From the NCBI RefSeq assembly GCF_007827365.1, contig NZ_VISI01000001.1:436501-500500 (forward strand): a stretch of DNA of 64,000 nt. Direction: 5' to 3'. The notes beneath the pieces were generated by a model, which was given only the letters and a program-made list of their open reading frames with translations, did not search any database and was not told the DNA's origin. The translations under genes were made by a program, and so were the position numbers. Below, piece after piece: positions 27,232-37,475 of the stretch (position 1 is its first letter; each line of letters opens with the position of its first letter). This stretch comes from Olleya sp. Hel_I_94. Its GTDB lineage: Bacteria > Bacteroidota > Bacteroidia > Flavobacteriales > Flavobacteriaceae.

Positions 27232-27339
27232 TTGCGTTAAGGATTGATGTGGAAATCCTTTTTGTGAGGCACGAGCAAAAAGATTGTAACGGAAAGCCTG
27301 ACGTACTTTTGCTACTAAAAGCAAAAGTAGGTAACGCCC
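27232..27339 (-). repeat. Structured intergenic repeat, copy C (inverted)
   Basis: Read on the minus strand it starts GGGCGTTACCTA at 27339 and ends TTAACGCAA at 27232. Arm 1 pairs TACTTTTGC with GCAAAAGTA. Arm 2 pairs ATCTTTTTG with CAAAAAGGAT. The linkers GGCTTTCCGTTACAATC and TTCCACATCAATCC match copies A and B. It lies between the terminators of the DUF192 gene and secDF. Confidence 0.75.
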
Positions 27340-27400
27340 TAAAAAATCATAGTGATTGATTTAAAAAGAGTGCTTAACTCTACTGGCAATGATACAAAAC

Positions 27401-27436
27401 AAAAAAGCCTTTCTAAATTAATAGAAAGGCTTTTTA
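27401..27436 (-). terminator. secDF terminator
   Basis: AAAAAGCCTTTCT with AGAAAGGCTTTTT (27402-27414 and 27423-27435), loop of eight, T-run on the minus strand. Confidence 0.85.
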
Positions 27437-27455
27437 TATTGGGTTTAGTTTATGA

Positions 27456-30400
27456 CTACTTTACTACTGTTTCGTCAACTACTACTTCTTTCTTTTTTAA
27501 TGCGTCTGCTGCATTTCCTTTTTTAACAAAGTCAAACATGATTGGCGTTGCTATAAATAAAGATGAGTACGTACCTACTACTACACCAATGATTAAGGCA
27601 AACATAAATCCTCTGATTGAGTCTCCACCAAAAATAAAGATTGCTAATAATACTACTAAAGTAGTTAAAGACGTATTTAACGTACGACTTAAAGTACTAC
27701 TTAATGAGGTATCAATTACTTTACTAAATGGCCAGTCTGTGTGCTCGTTAAAAAACTCACGAATTCTGTCAAATACTACAACCGTATCATTTAATGAGTA
27801 TCCAATTACTGTAAGGATTGCTGCAATAAATGCTTGGTCAATTTCCATTGAAAATGGCATAAACTTGTATGTTAAAGAGAATACTCCTAATACGATGATA
27901 ACATCATGGAATACTGCTGCTACTGCACCAAGTGAGAATTGCCATCTCTTGAAACGGAATAAGATGTATAAGAACACGACTACTAATGACCCTAAGACTG
28001 CCCAGAAAGAGGCTTGCTTAATATCATCTGCAATTGATGGACTTACTTTGTATTGATCCATAATCCCTACTTGCTTGTTAGCTTTAGATAGGTCTTTAAA
28101 ATCTTCAAACGATACTCCTTTTAAGTAAGGTTGTAATGCATCGTACATTTTAACTCTGACTTCTTCGTCAATTTCGTTTGCTGTTTCGTTAATCTTATAC
28201 TTAGTCGAAATTTTTAAGTTATTCTCGTCTCCAACAGTTTTTACTGTCGCACTTCCAAATACCTCTTGAGAGGCTAAAAGACCTTCAATCTCTACTGCAC
28301 TTACTGGCTCTGCAAATCTAACTTGTGTTGTACGTCCTCCAACAAAGTCAATACCTTGATCTAATCCGTTTGTAAATAAAGATCCTAAACTTACTACTAA
28401 TGCTACTGCAGAAATAATGTAAGCTACTTTGCGTTTTGTAAGGAACGCGATATTAATGTTTCTGAATAAGTTTTTAGTTAATCCAGTTGAGAAGTCTAAT
28501 TTACCACCTCTGTTAGCATACCAATCTACTAGTAATCTAGTGATAAAGATTGCTGTAAATAAAGATGTACCAATACCTATTAATAAAGTAGTTGCAAATC
28601 CTTTAATTGGTCCTGTACCAAAAACAAATAAGATTAATGCAGTTAAACCTGTTGTAATGTTGGCATCCAAAATAGATGATAATGCATTACTAAATCCATC
28701 TTGAATTGCTGACTTCTGGTCTTTTCCTTTTGATAGTTCTTCCCTGATACGCTCAAAGATAAGTACGTTTGCATCCACAGACATACCAATTGTTAAAACG
28801 ATACCTGCAATACCTGGAAGTGTTAACACTGCTCCAATACCTGATAATACTCCAAAAATTAATAAGATGTTAAATAACATTGCGATGTCTGCAAATAAAC
28901 CTGCTTTACCGTAGTAAAATGCCATCCAAATTAAAACTAATGCTAATGCAATACCAAATGACATTGTACCACTTTCAATAGCTTCTTGACCTAATGAAGG
29001 TCCAACTATACTACTTTGAATAATCTCTGCACGAGCTGGTAATTTACCTGCACGTAACACGTTTGCTAAATCCGTAGCCTCACTTAATTTAAAGCTTCCA
29101 GAAATCTCTGTGCTACCTCCTGCAATTGGTCCAGAAGATGATGTAGGTGCAGAATATACTGTGTTATCTAAAACAACAGCAATTTGACTTTGAGTTTTAA
29201 AAGCATCACCTGTCATTTTCTCCCAGATTTTTGCTCCTTTACTATTCATTTGCATGCTAACTACAACCTTGTTTGCTTGGTTGTAAGATTGACGAGCATC
29301 TGTAACTACTGCTCCATTTAATGGTGGCTCATTATCTCTGTTTCCATTTAATACAAATAGGTCTACTAACTCACTGTCTTCAGCTGGCTTACCAAATAAA
29401 AACTTAGTATATTTTAATTCTGATGGTAATAATGCCACAACTTCTGGCATAGCTAAATAGCTTAATACTTTGTCTTTATCTTCAATATTAAACTGCGCCA
29501 AAGTTGCTCCAAAACCAGGACCTGCAATTAGATCTAATAATGGGTTAACTTCATTTACTGTTTCGTTTTCTTCACCTGTAAGCGCAGCGATAGCTTTCTC
29601 TTCATCAGTCATTTCTGTGTCTGCAGCAGGAGTTTCTCCTTCTGTAGTTTTAGTTTCAAGCTTTGCTTTTAATACATCGTTAGCTTGAACTAAAAATTGA
29701 TTAAACTGCTCTGCTTTTAATCCTTCCCAAAACTCTAATTGAGCAGTAGTTGTAATTAACTCTGTAGCACGTGCTACGTCTCTAACACCTGGTAATTCTA
29801 ATAATACACGTCCAGAGTTACCTAAACGTTGGATGTTTGGAGATGTTACACCAAACTCGTCAATACGCTTACGTAATACTTCAAAAGCAGAAACGATAGA
29901 CTCGTCTACTTTAGTTGCTAATACAGCTTTAGCATCACTATCAGACATGTTTAAATCAATCTCACCAACTAAAGATCTGTTAGCAAAAATATCTGGAGAT
30001 GCTAATTTTTTATCTCCTTTGATTGCATCAAAAGCAGTAAAGAAGTCATCTAAATATGTATTTTGACTATCTTTTTGCATTTCGTCAGCATCATCTAATG
30101 CTTTTCTAAATGTAGGATCCTTACTCTCGTTAGATAATCCCATTAATAAATCTCTTACAGAGATTTGAAGTATTGCTTCTAAACCTCCTCTAAGGTCTAG
30201 ACCTAACTTCATTGAGTTTTGCTTAACGTCTCCATAAGTGTTTCCTAAAAATACACTTTCTTTTGATGTTGCTAACGAATCTAAATACTTAGTAGCATAC
30301 TCGCTTACTTGGTTTTTACGGTCATCTGCTGAAGCGTCAATTTTGCTTTCAGCTACTTGTGCTGCATTGTTTTCAATCGCATTATTTTTAAATGTGAAAG

Positions 30401-30467
30401 ACAATTGGTAAATACTTACCAATCCAAACAATACTGCAAATAGTTTTACTAATCCTTTATTTTGCAT
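27456..30467 (-). CDS. secDF: Fused protein translocase subunit SecDF
   Basis: 1,003 residues. The SecD half has one N-terminal helix, the periplasmic P1 region (including AFEVLRKRIDEFGVTSPN at about 193-210 and LELPGVRDVARATELI) and five more helices with GIAGIVLTIGMSVDANVLIFERIREEL. The SecF half repeats the arrangement with TVIGYSLNDTVVVFDRIREFF. It uses proton motive force to help Sec export, which the many signal-peptide proteins here depend on. Fusion is normal in Bacteroidota. An acidic, low-complexity insertion lies in the P1 region around residues 270-310. A long frame on the opposite strand at its 3' end is a shadow. Confidence 0.97.
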   Translation of the reverse strand: MQNKGLVKLFAVLFGLVSIYQLSFTFKNNAIENNAAQVAESKIDASADDRKNQVSEYATKYLDSLATSKESVFLGNTYGDVKQNSMKLGLDLRGGLEAILQISVRDLLMGLSNESKDPTFRKALDDADEMQKDSQNTYLDDFFTAFDAIKGDKKLASPDIFANRSLVGEIDLNMSDSDAKAVLATKVDESIVSAFEVLRKRIDEFGVTSPNIQRLGNSGRVLLELPGVRDVARATELITTTAQLEFWEGLKAEQFNQFLVQANDVLKAKLETKTTEGETPAADTEMTDEEKAIAALTGEENETVNEVNPLLDLIAGPGFGATLAQFNIEDKDKVLSYLAMPEVVALLPSELKYTKFLFGKPAEDSELVDLFVLNGNRDNEPPLNGAVVTDARQSYNQANKVVVSMQMNSKGAKIWEKMTGDAFKTQSQIAVVLDNTVYSAPTSSSGPIAGGSTEISGSFKLSEATDLANVLRAGKLPARAEIIQSSIVGPSLGQEAIESGTMSFGIALALVLIWMAFYYGKAGLFADIAMLFNILLIFGVLSGIGAVLTLPGIAGIVLTIGMSVDANVLIFERIREELSKGKDQKSAIQDGFSNALSSILDANITTGLTALILFVFGTGPIKGFATTLLIGIGTSLFTAIFITRLLVDWYANRGGKLDFSTGLTKNLFRNINIAFLTKRKVAYIISAVALVVSLGSLFTNGLDQGIDFVGGRTTQVRFAEPVSAVEIEGLLASQEVFGSATVKTVGDENNLKISTKYKINETANEIDEEVRVKMYDALQPYLKGVSFEDFKDLSKANKQVGIMDQYKVSPSIADDIKQASFWAVLGSLVVVFLYILFRFKRWQFSLGAVAAVFHDVIIVLGVFSLTYKFMPFSMEIDQAFIAAILTVIGYSLNDTVVVFDRIREFFNEHTDWPFSKVIDTSLSSTLSRTLNTSLTTLVVLLAIFIFGGDSIRGFMFALIIGVVVGTYSSLFIATPIMFDFVKKGNAADALKKKEVVVDETVVK

Positions 30468-30500
30468 GGTTTTGTTTATTTAATCAAATTTTTAATCGCG

Positions 30501-30531
30501 CAAATATATAGTTTACACGAAGATTTGACAA
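30501..30531 (-). promoter_or_regulatory. secDF promoter
   Basis: TTG (30531-30529), 20 bp, TATATTTG (30508-30501) on the minus strand, giving a leader of about 30 nt. Confidence 0.6.
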
Positions 30532-30612
30532 TTATTTTTAATGGTTTAAAATGAATTGTTTAACGCCTAAATAGCAAGTACTATATAGCGAAAAATGTTT
30601 TACTAAAAAAGA

Positions 30613-31203
30613 TTAAGCTTGTGGTCCTGCTCTACCTTCTGGAATGTTGAAGTTTCCTTTATCTATACTAATAGAGTTATTAGTATTTACTTTTGGAGTT
30701 ACTTTTACAGGACTGGTTAATTGTAATATATTTTCTGTTATCCCAGAAAATGATAGCACTACCTGTGATGCTCTAGTATACTCTTGTTTTGCTTCTACTA
30801 TAAACTTTCCGTCAAAACCAATACCTGATTGTGTGTTGGCTTTAATTTCAAAAACATCTACGTTATAACCATTATCTAAAGGACTATTTGGGAGACTTTC
30901 TTTACCGCTATTGTAGATTAGTTTTTCTTTTAATAAAAAAGATTTCACCTCAGTTATTGCTATATCGCTATAATAGGTGATTTTTAAAATTCCGTTATGC
31001 TCAAAAACTTGTGTGTTTTTTACACCAATATTTTCAAGTTGCGCTTTTATAGCATGTATTGCTTTTTCTGTCTGAGAAACAGTTGCTTGATTATCGGAAA
31101 ATTGAAATACAATTTGTTGGTTAGGTACAGTGATTTGTTGTTGACTAACAACAAAAAATGTAAGTGCAGTAATTACAATGCCAAAGTACCATTTAGACTT
31201 CAT
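30613..31203 (-). CDS. Membrane-anchored protein with a SecD P1-like segment
   Basis: 196 residues. One N-terminal helix (about 5-20) is followed by a periplasmic domain. Residues 48-65 (AIHAIKAQLENIGVKNTQ) resemble SecD residues 193-210 (AFEVLRKRIDEFGVTSPN) in spacing and character, and both are followed by a strand after a short turn. The C-terminal part (VEAKQEYTRASQVVLSFSG) has no recognised family. It lies 146 bp upstream of secDF on the same strand but secDF has its own promoter. A Sec accessory role is inference. A TATATTTG box sits only 4 bp before its ATG. Confidence 0.65.
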   Translation of the reverse strand: MKSKWYFGIVITALTFFVVSQQQITVPNQQIVFQFSDNQATVSQTEKAIHAIKAQLENIGVKNTQVFEHNGILKITYYSDIAITEVKSFLLKEKLIYNSGKESLPNSPLDNGYNVDVFEIKANTQSGIGFDGKFIVEAKQEYTRASQVVLSFSGITENILQLTSPVKVTPKVNTNNSISIDKGNFNIPEGRAGPQA

Positions 31204-31207
31204 GCGT

Positions 31208-31215
31208 CAAATATA
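31208..31215 (-). promoter_or_regulatory. -7 box abutting the start codon of the SecD-like gene
   Basis: TATATTTG on the minus strand ends 4 bp before the ATG at 31203, implying a leaderless or almost leaderless mRNA if used. No good -33 element is visible. Confidence 0.35.
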
Positions 31216-31269
31216 AAAAATAAGACTTTATTTGTATAGTCTTTAAGTAATTAAATAAGTGTTTAAAGC

Positions 31270-31303
31270 AAAAAAAGAGTGCCTTTTTTGAGGCACTCTT
31301 TTA
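31270..31303 (-). terminator. Terminator of the DUF4412-type gene
   Basis: AAGAGTGCCT (31275-31284) with AGGCACTCTT (31291-31300), loop of six, T-run on the minus strand. Confidence 0.83.
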
Positions 31304-31326
31304 AATATCTAATAAAAATGTAAATT

Positions 31327-31977
31327 TTACATTCCTTCCATTAACTCATATCCTTCTGGAGGCGTCATAGAAAACTTATCGTCTGCAACAGTTTCTTTTT
31401 TAACTTCTGTTACTTCATAAGTCATTGACATATCCATACCAGCTTGATTTACATTAATATTCATTAATAATGGAAATCCTTTAAAATCTTCTCCAAACTC
31501 TACAGTCTGTTGGTTTGCAGCAACAATAGCTTCGGTAGTATAAACATCCATTTTCATGTCAACACCATCTTGATTCATTACAACGTTATACTCTTGACAC
31601 TCGTAACCTAAGATAGTCTTAGTTTCATCACCTTTAGTGATTTTAACATCAGACTTATCAGGAGATTCTGCTATGTCTGTTAACGAATACATTTTACCCA
31701 TCATTGGGTTATTAAGCAAAGTTAACATCTTTTTAGATTGTGTATCAATAATAGAAACTGTTTCTCCAGACATTGGATTGTTAGTTTCTGATCTAGTTTT
31801 GTCTGCTTTAAAATAAGTAACAATAGCAATATCGCCAATCATAGCAAACTGCTCATTCATTTGTTCATTACTACTTGACATTGTCATTTTAGAAGACACT
31901 ACACCTTCTGTAATCTGCTCTTGAGCAACCATAGACAAACTAAAAGTTGCCACTAATAAGAATACTAATTTTTTCAT
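31327..31977 (-). CDS. Secreted DUF4412-type protein
   Basis: 216 residues with a signal peptide (MKKLVFLLVATFSLSMVAQ). The mature part has the pattern of DUF4412/GLPGLI-like periplasmic proteins: an initial TEGVVSSKMTMSS strand, SIIDTQSKKMLTLL, GYECQEYNVV with the single conserved cysteine, and a C-terminal SMTPPEGYELM. It is Met-rich. The function is unknown. The gene is monocistronic between mdh upstream and its own terminator. Confidence 0.7.
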   Translation of the reverse strand: MKKLVFLLVATFSLSMVAQEQITEGVVSSKMTMSSSNEQMNEQFAMIGDIAIVTYFKADKTRSETNNPMSGETVSIIDTQSKKMLTLLNNPMMGKMYSLTDIAESPDKSDVKITKGDETKTILGYECQEYNVVMNQDGVDMKMDVYTTEAIVAANQQTVEFGEDFKGFPLLMNINVNQAGMDMSMTYEVTEVKKETVADDKFSMTPPEGYELMEGM

Positions 31978-32075
31978 TTTTGTAAAATTTGTTAAGGTTA
32001 ATTAAAATTTATGTTGTTTTTACTTATTATAGGCAATTACCTTGCCATAACAAATTTTACAACTGGTATTAAAAA

Positions 32076-33002
32076 TTATAGTTCTAATAATCCGTTTGTT
32101 GCAGATACACCTTTTGCGCTTTCTTGCATGTGTGCTTTTTCGGCATCACTTAGGTTTATCTCTACAATTTTTTCGATTCCGTTACGACCTAAAATTACTG
32201 GAACACCAATACATAAGTCTTTTAATCCGTATTCTCCATCTAATAACACAGAACATGGGAACATTTTTTTCTGGTCACAAGCAATAGCCTGAACTAATCC
32301 GCTTACTGCTGCTCCTGGCGCATACCAAGCCGAAGTCCCTAATAATTTAGTTAAAGTTGCTCCTCCTACTTTAGTATCCTCTTTTACTTGGTCTAATCTG
32401 TCTTCAGATAAAAACTCAGATACTTTTACACTGTTTCTAGTTGCGTGTGCAGTTAATGGTACCATCCCTTTATCAGAATGTCCACCAATTACCATACCGT
32501 CAACATCGCTAATTGGCGCACCTAAAGCTTCTGCTAATCTGTATTTAAAACGTGCAGAATCTAAAGCTCCACCCATTCCGATGATTCTATTTTTTGGTAA
32601 ACCTGTAGTTTTGTGTACTAAATAAGTCATTGTATCCATTGGATTACTAACAACTATGATTATTGTATCTGGCGAGTTTTTTATTAAACTAGCTGATACT
32701 GTTTTAACTATTCCTGCATTAATACCAATTAACTCTTCACGAGTCATCCCTGGTTTTCTAGGAATACCAGAAGTAATAACGCAAATATCACTACCTGCAG
32801 TTTGACTATAGTCATTAGTTACACCTGTTATTTTTGTATCAAAACCGTTTAAAGAGGCTGTTTGCATTAAATCCATTGCTTTACCTTCGGCAAAACCTTC
32901 TTTAATGTCTAATAAAACAACTTCTGACGCAAAGTTTTTAATGGCAATATATTCTGCACAACTTGCTCCAACTGCTCCTGCTCCAACTACTGTTACTTTC
33001 AT
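32076..33002 (-). CDS. mdh: Malate dehydrogenase
   Basis: 308 residues. It interconverts malate and oxaloacetate with NAD in the TCA cycle; citrate synthase is also in the window. The Rossmann motif VGAGAVGASCAEYIA (6-20), the NPMDTMTYL segment, the SARFKYRLAEALG region and the catalytic histidine in GGHSDKGMVPL are present. The IPRKPGMTREELIGIN stretch with active-site arginines marks it as malate rather than lactate dehydrogenase. A TAATTTTG box lies about 46 bp upstream. Confidence 0.95.
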   Translation of the reverse strand: MKVTVVGAGAVGASCAEYIAIKNFASEVVLLDIKEGFAEGKAMDLMQTASLNGFDTKITGVTNDYSQTAGSDICVITSGIPRKPGMTREELIGINAGIVKTVSASLIKNSPDTIIIVVSNPMDTMTYLVHKTTGLPKNRIIGMGGALDSARFKYRLAEALGAPISDVDGMVIGGHSDKGMVPLTAHATRNSVKVSEFLSEDRLDQVKEDTKVGGATLTKLLGTSAWYAPGAAVSGLVQAIACDQKKMFPCSVLLDGEYGLKDLCIGVPVILGRNGIEKIVEINLSDAEKAHMQESAKGVSATNGLLEL

Positions 33003-33094
33003 ATGTATTTTGTATTTAAAAAATTAATTGTGTTTGTTTTAAGTTTTACAAAATTAACATTTTAAAATTACTTTTTATTAAGAAAATAATAATT

Positions 33095-34108
33095 CTAGAA
33101 CATGAAATTAATTCCAAGGGATGCTGTGTCAAAATCGGCTAAGGTATAAGATGCATTTATGCCAAAAAATCCTGCCTTCACATTTACGCCAAGTGTTGCT
33201 GTTACTCCGTTTGTTTTAGAGTCTACTGAAAAAGGATCGACAATTTCTTCTGAAAATAAAATACCATCAGACACTCTGTATGTACCCAATAAATCTGTTT
33301 CTGAGGTTGCACTTAAGTAACCTACTGCACCATAAAAGTTTAAAACCTTAAAATTTGTACCTGCTATTAACTGAAACAATAAACTGTTAACATTGGTTTG
33401 TACTTGTTGATTTTCGCCATCCACTACTTCAGTATTTGTAAAATCATAATTTGCGTCTAAATGCGTGTACGATACTAAACCTGATATAGCTAACGGAAAA
33501 TTACTGTCTTCTGGTAACCAGGTGGTAAATTCTTGCTGTATACCAACACCATACAACCCTATCTTAACGTCTTCGGTTTCTACTTTTGGAAAAAATCGAC
33601 CTTTAATTTGTGTCCCTTCAAACAATGCAAAACTACCTTGCAAAAAAGCTGTTGGAATTAAATCTACATTTGATGATCCAATTCCTGTTGGTAAAGTCAA
33701 TTCTACTTCTTGATTACCAAATATTGGATCTTGATAAGTTACCAAAACAGTAACCTCTGGATCATTATGGCCTAATGCTGTCGCTACATTTTTTGAAGGA
33801 CTATTGTCTGGAAATCTAATGTTTTCGAAATTAGATACATTTAAATTAAAACTTTTATTTTCATCTTTAATAAAAGAAGTATTACCAATAATAGACAATT
33901 CAAAACTATATTTTTTAGGTGTTTTTGCATTGTTAAACCAACCCGAACTTATGCCATAAGCCAATCCATTTGTGGCTGGTAATAAATAGCTTTCAGAGAA
34001 GGTTTTTGCATCATTAACACCTGCTGCTAACAAATCGTTTAAATTTTGCTGAGCGATATTGCTTTGAGAAAAAAGTATTAAACTTATTACTGTAAGTAGT
34101 TTTTTCAT
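33095..34108 (-). CDS. DUF6588-type secreted protein, paralogue 1
   Basis: 337 residues with a signal peptide (MKKLLTVISLILFSQSNIAQ). Family pattern near the N-terminus: ESYLLPATNGLAYGISSGWFNNAKTPKKYSFELSI. The remainder is strand-rich, ending in alternating hydrophobic strands and a terminal Phe (GINFMF), which suggests an outer-membrane barrel. It is a clear paralogue of the next gene upstream (YI/LPATN..., SGWF/YN/TxAKxKxxF/xFELS/ELS). Function unknown. The two lie 52 bp apart. Confidence 0.7.
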   Translation of the reverse strand: MKKLLTVISLILFSQSNIAQQNLNDLLAAGVNDAKTFSESYLLPATNGLAYGISSGWFNNAKTPKKYSFELSIIGNTSFIKDENKSFNLNVSNFENIRFPDNSPSKNVATALGHNDPEVTVLVTYQDPIFGNQEVELTLPTGIGSSNVDLIPTAFLQGSFALFEGTQIKGRFFPKVETEDVKIGLYGVGIQQEFTTWLPEDSNFPLAISGLVSYTHLDANYDFTNTEVVDGENQQVQTNVNSLLFQLIAGTNFKVLNFYGAVGYLSATSETDLLGTYRVSDGILFSEEIVDPFSVDSKTNGVTATLGVNVKAGFFGINASYTLADFDTASLGINFMF

Positions 34109-34160
34109 TTTAAAAATTTTTAATTATACTATATTTTACGATAATTTTAATGAAATGGTT

Positions 34161-35132
34161 TTAAATAAAATTATAATTTAAACCAATAACAATGTTAGAG
34201 TAAGCACCAAAGGTCAACATTGTATTTATTGAAAAATTATCTAAGTTGTAATTAACAGACAAATCTGATTTAAAATTTGTTTTACTTTTACTTAACGTTT
34301 CTAAACCAGTATTAAGTATCTCTAGCAGCAAATCACCTTCTCCTCCTACTTTATAATCAAAATTTGATGTTGTTAATCCCAAGCCTAGTGAGACGTCAAA
34401 ATTGCTAAAGGTTTTAGATGAAATAAGATTAAATCCATACGATTGACCATCCACTTTTATTGCGTTAATCTTACCTATTATTAAATCTGCTTCGTTAAAA
34501 TCCTCGTCAACAGAATAATTAGAATACGTTCCTAAAAAAGCAAAATTATAAGTACTGTTTTTAATTCCGTTAAACCACTGATTTAGATTATGCATTACTC
34601 CAAAACCTAACGATTTATATACAGAGCTATTAATTTTAATACTTGGCGCTAACCTGACAATTACATTTGTTTTTTTCCATAAACCAATACTTGCTTGGAC
34701 TTGACCATGTTGTACTGTATTGGCATTAATACCTTCTGGTGCGTCAAATTCAAATACCTCATCATTTATTGAGCCTTCTAAAACCACAGTGTTATCTCCT
34801 CCTAAAGCGGATGGTATTAGTGATGAAGTAGCACTACCTTGAATTCCTATATTTTGAAGTTGTGCTTGGTTTACTAAAAACGTTTTTTGATTATCCGGAA
34901 TTAGTAACATGTTATATTGAATAGATAACTCTACATCAAATTTATTTTTTGGTTTAGCACTAGTATACCAACCTCCAGAAGCCTGAAATACTGATGCATT
35001 GGCTGCTGGAGTAATGTATTGATCTGTTAAAAAAATTAAATCTTCGGCTACAGCTTTGACATCTTCAAATTGAGAATAAGCCGAGTTACAAAATACAATT
35101 GCAACAATAAATAAAAGCTTTTGCTTTAACAT
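34161..35132 (-). CDS. DUF6588-type secreted protein, paralogue 2
   Basis: 323 residues with a signal peptide (MLKQKLLFIVAIVFCNSAYSQ). It shares with paralogue 1 the segments DQYITPAANASVFQASGGWY and AKPKNKFDVELSIQYN, the central TVQHGQVQASIGLW strand region and a final GLNYNFI. It is likely an outer-membrane or periplasmic beta protein. It follows the gyrB terminator, so the pair is an independent two-gene unit. Confidence 0.7.
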   Translation of the reverse strand: MLKQKLLFIVAIVFCNSAYSQFEDVKAVAEDLIFLTDQYITPAANASVFQASGGWYTSAKPKNKFDVELSIQYNMLLIPDNQKTFLVNQAQLQNIGIQGSATSSLIPSALGGDNTVVLEGSINDEVFEFDAPEGINANTVQHGQVQASIGLWKKTNVIVRLAPSIKINSSVYKSLGFGVMHNLNQWFNGIKNSTYNFAFLGTYSNYSVDEDFNEADLIIGKINAIKVDGQSYGFNLISSKTFSNFDVSLGLGLTTSNFDYKVGGEGDLLLEILNTGLETLSKSKTNFKSDLSVNYNLDNFSINTMLTFGAYSNIVIGLNYNFI

Positions 35133-35164
35133 GTTTAAGTTACTTTTAGTTTAGATTTGGGTAT

Positions 35165-35200
35165 AAAAAAAAGGAAACATTTAAAAAAATGTTTCCTTTG
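35165..35200 (-). terminator. gyrB terminator
   Basis: 13 bp stem AAAGGAAACATTT (35170-35182) with AAATGTTTCCTTT (35187-35199), T-run on the minus strand. Confidence 0.85.
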
Positions 35201-35223
35201 CAATATAAAATTATATTTATTAT

Positions 35224-37191
<1,968 letters not shown>

Positions 37192-37214
37192 CTATTTCTG
37201 TTATTAAGGCATAA

Positions 37215-37240
37215 AAAAAGATGCGATTAGGCATCCTTTT
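37215..37240 (-). promoter_or_regulatory. Terminator-like hairpin in the gyrB leader
   Basis: On the minus strand AAAAGGATGC, loop CTAATC, GCATCTTTTT with further T. It begins within a few nucleotides of the expected transcription start (about 37245) and ends about 40 nt before the gyrB ATG. It may be a 5' stabilising hairpin or an attenuator. Confidence 0.5.
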
Positions 37241-37249
37241 GAATACAAA

Positions 37250-37279
37250 CAAATATACACAATTAAAAACGTTTTTCAA
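37250..37279 (-). promoter_or_regulatory. gyrB promoter
   Basis: TTG (37279-37277), 19 bp, TATATTTG (37257-37250) on the minus strand. Confidence 0.62.
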
Positions 37280-37404
37280 GTGTATTTAAGCGTTGTCCTT
37301 AAAAATTATTAACATTTGTTAATTATTGAAAAAGTGTCTTAAAAGGCTTAAAAACCGCTTTAAAATAGATTTTGATAATCTTAATTGTTTTTTTTAAGAC
37401 CAAA
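37280..37404. other. Gene-free stretch between gyrB and asnB
   Basis: The 302 bp gap between gyrB and asnB holds the gyrB promoter and leader hairpin on one side and the asnB terminator on the other. The 125 bp in between are AT-rich with no coding frame or further structure that I can support. Confidence 0.6.
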
Positions 37405-37434
37405 AAACACAAAACCTCGCATTTGCGAGGTTTT
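37405..37434 (-). terminator. asnB terminator
   Basis: AAAACCTCGC (37411-37420), loop ATTT, GCGAGGTTTT (37425-37434); T-rich flank on the minus strand. Confidence 0.85.
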
Positions 37435-37475
37435 GAAGCTATTAATATATATACTTTATGCTAATTTTTGTTTAA

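Noticed and set aside
27352..28056. 234-residue open frame on the plus strand over the 3' end of secDF
   Set aside because: It lies antisense to the SecF part of a clear SecDF gene, has no promoter or homology and starts inside intergenic DNA; it is a shadow frame.
27456..30467. SecD and SecF as two genes joined by a frameshift or assembly error
   Set aside because: The fused form is normal in Bacteroidota and the reading frame is continuous with proper helices at the junction.
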